Shown here in pieces: positions 59,120 through 64,000 of a stretch of 64,000 nucleotides of DNA. Within the stretch, counting starts at the first letter, position 1; every line of letters begins with the position of its first letter. Below the pieces are notes generated by a model. It was not told the origin of the DNA, did no database searches, and saw nothing but the letters and a program-made list of their open reading frames with translations. Source of the DNA: Gnetum montanum (taxonomy: Eukaryota > Streptophyta > Gnetopsida > Gnetales > Gnetaceae); NCBI GenBank assembly GCA_015680685.1, contig MNCI01020684.1, forward strand, positions 145,510 through 209,509, in the 5' to 3' direction. Made by a program: the position numbers and the translations under genes.

Positions 59120-59430
59120 GTCGATATTGTGATGATAGAGCAACGCCCGATAGAGAAACCATTCTGGAAAGTGTCCTCGTCACTCATAAATTATGAACGA
59201 TGTTTTCAAAACAGGGAAGGGATGATATTGTGAGGACAGAGAAACGGCCGATGGAGAAACTATTTTGTGAAGTGTCTTACTCTGTCATAAATTATGAGCC
59301 ACAATCATAAATTATGAACGATGTTTTTTAAGCAACGAAGGGACGATTTTGAACCGATAGAGCAACGCCGGATGGAGCTGTCATAAATTATGAGCCGCCG
59401 TGTCCTCCTCAGTCCTAAATTATGAGCGAT
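59120..59430. repeat. Minisatellite with palindromic TCATAAATTATGA cores
   Basis: The 13-mer occurs at 59,184, 59,285, 59,305 and 59,381, with one mismatch at 59,413. It is usually followed by GCGAT/ACGATGTTTT and AACGAAG-GA. GATAGAGCAACGCC occurs near 59,134 and 59,355. Confidence 0.8.
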
Positions 59431-59774
59431 ATTTTTAAAACAACGAAGAGACGAAAAACAAAATGGTTCGTTTTAAATAAAATATAAAGAAACGCAGTGT
59501 AAGAATGACCTCTGCAAATCCGAACGTAGCCTTTTGTCCATCGTGATCGCTTCAGGGTTTGGAAGTATTTGGGCAAGTTACCAAATTTTGCCTTCAAACA
59601 AGTTTTGTGTTCGTATCCCTTGTCGTTGATGGTGACGTTGCCTGCCATTGATGCTAACCGATGAAACTGGTGCGGGTCTTGCGAATCCAAATGCCTTATC
59701 TTTCTTATTTGAAAACAAAAACAAAAAAACAAACCCCCCATTTGCCAGCCAACACTATCGTTTTCTGAAAACAT
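59415..59774 (-). CDS. Uncharacterised open frame
   Basis: 119 codons without a stop. An internal ATG (59,651) starts MAGNVTINDKGYEHKTCLKA and continues FGNLPKYFQTLKRSRWTKG, of ordinary composition, followed near the end by a hydrophobic stretch. A donor-like CAGAG|GTCATT lies at the end of the better half. No family recognised. It overlaps the start of the minisatellite. Possible first exon or chance. Confidence 0.25.
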   Translation of the reverse strand: MFSENDSVGWQMGGLFFCFCFQIRKIRHLDSQDPHQFHRLASMAGNVTINDKGYEHKTCLKAKFGNLPKYFQTLKRSRWTKGYVRICRGHSYTAFLYILFKTNHFVFRLFVVLKISLII

Positions 59775-59779
59775 GGAAG

Positions 59780-60975
59780 AATCTTAATGGATCCGATCCT
59801 CTCCTCTACTCCTACCATATGTTAGCATTAATAATGTTTTGTAAAGGTTATAACAGCAATTTGTCTGTGTACAGCCTTCCGGCGTGCAGGAAATTGTATC
59901 AGTATAGATAGACTGTATCCGCACATTATGAGCATAGATTGAAAAATCATATCGTATTCGTAAATCGGCAAACTAATTATAAATAGTATCAGGAAAAATC
60001 AAAAAAATTTATATTAAAATTATTAATATTAGCCAAATTATGTTGGCAGCTTTATTTTCTAACTCTGACTGGCATCAAATTACCGATATACAATATATTA
60101 AGCTTACAAAATTATTAAAAACATAGCAATATTTATTAGATTAAATATTCAAAATCCGTTTCAATATTACTTTGCCATCTTCATGAACAAGTTATGATAC
60201 ATATTTTACTAATTTTAACATAAATATTTGAGTTTTGTGAATTTAGCCATTCTCATTTAAGGTCGTCTACTTTTGTAATTTTACATTCAGAACTTTGGCC
60301 ACTCGTCTCTCTCACATTTCACCGTTGACACAATTGTGTTTATCCCTTTTCTGTTTTTCCTAATATCAAACAACTCCTGTTTTATTATAATATTCTGCAT
60401 TATTGTTGGCTTATTATTCTTTGAATTTTAAAATCTTAAGAGTCCAACCAAAACAGGACTGCACGCTTTCGTAGCTGGACTTCACCACCTTCCTAAGTTT
60501 TGTCTTCGTATGCTACCATTTATCATTTATTAATTGTGGATAGCAACGTTTCTTTAGCACTTGCCCTTGCAAACTGGCGATACCCGACGTACAAATTCTA
60601 ATGCAGTACCTTGGCAGTTGCCGTGCAACATCACATAATGAAAATTGACATGCCACACATACCATTTATACATGTCTGTATCTACTTGTAGCAATCATCA
60701 TGCTATAGTAAATTTTTCCATGCATGTTTTCAAATAAAGAGACCCCACGGAAGATAATACGACGGGAAGAAGGGAAGGAAAAGAAATGTAAACGGTAACA
60801 ATTAATCAAGCTACCGTGAGGACATCCTTTATTGGTTTCGTTAAGGTAATTGCAGCGCCAAGGATATGCACAAGGTCATCTTTTCTGAGATGATGCATAG
60901 AGTTGTGTTATTCAAGTCGTGTTTTAACCCTTCATCCTACAGTCTTGCAATGAGCTCAGCGCTCGTAGTGCCACC
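59780..60975. other. AT-rich DNA upstream of element E, nothing recognised
   Basis: No coding, RNA or repeat feature supported. Confidence 0.35.
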
Positions 60976-60999
60976 CCTACACTCTATAGACAAGCACAT

Positions 61000-61950
61000 A
61001 GTTCTTAAACTTTTCGACAACATATACCACTACCATTAGTTCTTTCTTAGTTGTGGTGTAATTCAACTATGCATCCACAATGCTTTGGCTTACACAGTGG
61101 ATGTAATATGGATGTTTTTTATCATCCAACTGCGTAAACAAGGCTGCCAAGGCATAATTAGATACATTTGTCATTATGTGAAATGGTCTAGAATAGTTTG
61201 GTTCCCATAGAGTTGGAGTTTCTATAAGTTTTTCTTTTAATAGTTTGAATGCATCTTCACACTTCTTAGTCCAGATGAATGGAGCATCTTTCTTTGCGAG
61301 TTCAACCAATAGCTTTAAGATCCCAGAGAGATTTTCCATGAACCATTGATAGTATCCAATGTGTCCAAGGAATGATCAAACATCTTTAACTATTTCTAGT
61401 TGACATGCAATTCCTTGGATGACCCTTATCTTTTCTAGGTCTACCTTAATCCCTTTTTGCAAAATTCAGTGCCCTATTACTATGCCCTTCTTAATCATTA
61501 GATGGCTTTTCTAGCAATTAAGCCTAAGGTTTATTTTAACACATCTTTTTAGTACCTTCTCAAGGTAATCCAAGGCTTGCTCAAATGTAGCCTCATATGT
61601 AGAGAAGTCATCCATCAAGACTTCTACCTTGCTACTAATCTGCTATTGAAAAATGCTGAGGACCACGTGTTGGAATGTTGTAAGGGCATTGCACAAACCA
61701 AACAACATCTTCCAATATGAAAAAGTCCCCTAAGGACTCATGAATGTTGTCTTGGCTTGATCTTCTAGTGCAATTTGAATTTGGTTATAAACACTATAAC
61801 CATCCAAGAAGCTATAATAGCAATGCTCGAATAGGGTGTCCAACACTTGGTCCACAAATGGCAATGGAAAATGATCTTCAAATGTTGTCATATTCAATAG
61901 CCTAAAGTCGATGCAAACCCACCACTTGTCACCTTTCTTTAGCACAATTA
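61000..61950 (-). pseudogene. Element E RT and RNase H fragment
   Basis: RT motif A intact in WWVCIDFRLLNMTTFEDHFP and YYSFLDGYSVYNQI (61,730-61,945); catalytic VLMDDFSTYEATFEQALD at 61,607-61,615. Connection and RNase H start at 61,339-61,067 (AKKDAPFIWTKKCEDAFKLL, PFHIMTNVSNYALAALF). It ends abruptly near 60,990, inside RNase H. Confidence 0.9.
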
Positions 61951-62639
61951 CAAATGAACTAACCCACTCACTACATGCAATGGGATAGATGAATCCTACC
62001 TTGAGGAATTATTCTATTTCCTCCTTGATGATCTACTTCAACTTAGGGTTCAGCTACCTCTACGATTTCCTTCTTGGCTATATGGCTAGGTTGATGTAGA
62101 TACAATGCAGGCATATCCTTTGATCAATTCTAGTCAGCTTAGGATATGACCAAGCAAATCCTATTGGCTATTTGTTGACCACCCTCAACAACTTGTCCTT
62201 TTGTTTAGGAGAAAGATTCGCATTGATTATAACTAGCTTGTCATTATTTAAAAATGCATACTACATACTAAGTGGTAAATTTTTCAACTCTAGGGGCTCT
62301 TACTTGAAATTATTAGGGATTTTTAACTCTCCCCAATAGGTATTATCATCGAAATGTTGGTGATAAACTTGCTTAAGTTAATCCATACCTTCGATATAAG
62401 CACATGTTAAGCTCTTAGAGGGTTCCATGCATAGTGTGCTACTATGTGAGTCAATTGTTAGCCATTGGGTGTCCTCCTATTTTATGGATACTAGATACAG
62501 GCACCTTTGGATATTTGTTTGATGTGCATACTGATTACATGCTTTGAGGAATGAACTTTTTGATGGATTAGATTTTTTGCATGCAACTACACCCATTATC
62601 ATTGTATGCAATGTATGAAACACGCTTCTTCTCTAGTTG

Positions 62640-63010
62640 TCCAAATTAATTTTCCTAGAGATTTCCAAGGAGAGGTCCTTTATACCCATTCATGCATCAA
62701 CTGTGCTTAACCAAGCCCTTCTCATAATGATGGGGAAGTTGCCTTTGCAATTCTTGACCTTGATCACCAGGAAATTAGACAAATAAGACCACCCACAAAC
62801 TATGGTTACGATGTCCTCCACTAGCCCCAAAGAGGTAGTGATTGACTAGTCTACCAATTCTAAATGGATATTTCTCTTCTTCAGAGGTGGTAGGTTCTAG
62901 GACTTGTACATGTCATGGGAGATGAGATTGACACCAAAGCCAAAATTAAGAAGAGCCTTGCATGGCTAATGTCTTGTGATCTACAAGTAAATATTTTCAT
63001 GAAAAGGTTT
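62640..63010 (-). pseudogene. Element E protease with destroyed active site
   Basis: ALLNFGFGVNLISHDMY aligns with LLDSGS-VNLIS of A and C. The catalytic Asp-Ser-Gly reads Asn-Phe-Gly (62,939-62,947), explained by one G-to-A and one C-to-T change. The second half (LIMGRAWLSTVDA-like) is near 62,690-62,740. Confidence 0.8.
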
Positions 63011-63199
63011 CTATCCTTGATCCAATTAGAAATAGCATGAATTAACATCATAGTGAAAATCTAAGGTATTGTTTATTTCGAGGGACTCTTGAATGTGTTT
63101 GATGTAGAGGATGAGGGTGCTAGAGATATAGGGCAACTAGCCACATTAGGTTGTGAGAGTTTGGGAGGACTGTTGGATCAGAAAAATGGTTGTTATCTA

Positions 63200-64000
63200 G
63201 AATAATTATTCAAACCACTCTGCTAGAAGGCCAATTGTAAATGTACAGCTTTCATAGCGTTTCATTGCTATGGTTGTGGGGGAATTTTGCCCTACATGGA
63301 TAGAGTAGGAGATAACTAGGTTAAGGGTGGAGGGATGTGTGTAGATAGATGTGGAGGGTGGTATGAATATGTGTTCTTCCCTCAAGTAGATGGTGAATGA
63401 GTTTAATAGTACCCTGGAGGGTAATAGTGATGCTAAAATGAGGTGTGACTTGCAAAGCTTCATGGAGAAATGGATTGTTGAACATAGTACATGTATGGAT
63501 TAGGTTGTCTATAAGGGTACTATTGTCTTAATGGTGGTATTCCTCATGACTATGGTTGATGCCACTATTTGTATTGTTCATATGGTTATGGTGGAGCTTC
63601 ACTTGGATAATAAGCCTATTGTTGCTAGTAGAACTACCTTGGATTGCCTTGAGGATAAGGTAATCATTTAGGTGCTTTCCTTTATGCTAGTCGTGGATTC
63701 AATGTGTACATCCTAGACTCTTATAAGTGTGACACCATAGGGTAACATCCCTTAGCATGCTCATATTAGCAAATGTCACATCCACCATCTTCATCAGAGT
63801 CTATCTCCACAACTCCTTCTACTGCAACAACTTTTCCCTTACCTTTCTAATAGGCATGTTCAACTTCTTTCCACCTCCTACGATCATGATCACTATTATG
63901 CTTTTTGGATGCTTCCGCAATCTTCAAAGCAATTGGGAACTTCTCATCTAAAGATTCCCATAGCTTGTCAACCTTTTTCCGAAATATCAAAAATAGATTT
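63200..64000 (-). pseudogene. Element E gag C-terminal part (cut by window end)
   Basis: A knuckle-like region near 63,730-63,790 and a Pro/Ser/Tyr-rich tail at 63,206-63,463, as in gag of C. The gag core lies outside the window. Confidence 0.65.

Larger units (their letters stand above)
60990..64000 (-). mobile_element. Element E: 3'-truncated Ty3/gypsy related to C, continues beyond window
   Basis: Homology to C begins at about 60,990 (CAAGCACATA...TAAACTTTT, within RNase H). Integrase, spacer and 3' LTR are missing. RNase H, RT, protease and gag follow up to the window edge, so the 5' LTR would lie beyond 64,000. It is uninterrupted and therefore gives the unbroken version of the sequence into which D jumped in C. 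Confidence 0.88.

Noticed and set aside
59415-59774. Functional assignment of the 119-codon frame
   Set aside because: No recognisable domain; kept only as an uncharacterised open frame.

Overview
The window is nuclear DNA from a land plant with a retrotransposon-rich genome. Evidence: retrotransposons primed by tRNA-Asp (a habit of plant Athila/Tat-type Ty3/gypsy elements), L1 and RTE LINEs, plant-type introns, and a spliced homologue of plant METTL22-like methyltransferases. AT-rich sequence, nested insertions, a 10.4 kb intron and a LINE clade that is uncommon in flowering plants make a gymnosperm or other non-angiosperm plausible, but the species is not settled by the sequence.

Layout. 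(1) 0-4 kb: decayed LINE remnants on the minus strand, namely an RT fragment with a YNDD box and an L1-type ORF1 with a CCHC knuckle. (2) 4,977-19,040, minus strand: a nine-exon METTL22-like SAM methyltransferase gene. All nine exons join in phase, but there are two in-frame TAG codons and one homopolymer frameshift, so it reads as a recent pseudogene or a disabled allele. Its fifth intron holds retroelement A (7,575-14,696, TSD CTTAT), an RTE 3' end and a tRNA-like SINE candidate. (3) 19,717-50,732, plus strand: one roughly 6 kb L1 LINE with 16-bp target duplications. It is split into three pieces by elements B (23,939-32,570, TSD CTAAG) and C (32,779-49,184). C is itself split by element D (37,030-44,219, opposite strand). 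(4) 50.7-61 kb: mostly unique AT-rich DNA with small tandem duplications, a palindromic minisatellite and a few weak exon candidates. (5) 60.99-64 kb: element E, a 3'-truncated relative of C that runs off the window.

A, B, C, D and E form one interrelated Ty3/gypsy (Athila/Tat-like) group. C and E carry gag-PR-RT-RNase H, and C also a piece of integrase. A carries gag-PR only. B and D carry gag plus an unrelated second ORF (called ORFx here) with its own TATA-bearing leader. This looks like an autonomous/non-autonomous partnership, with shared LTR ends, primer site and 3' spacer. Every coding region seen is broken by stops, mostly explicable as C-to-T or G-to-A transitions. A 600-base run of N interrupts gag of B. 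No tRNA, rRNA or CRISPR feature and no intact host gene was found.
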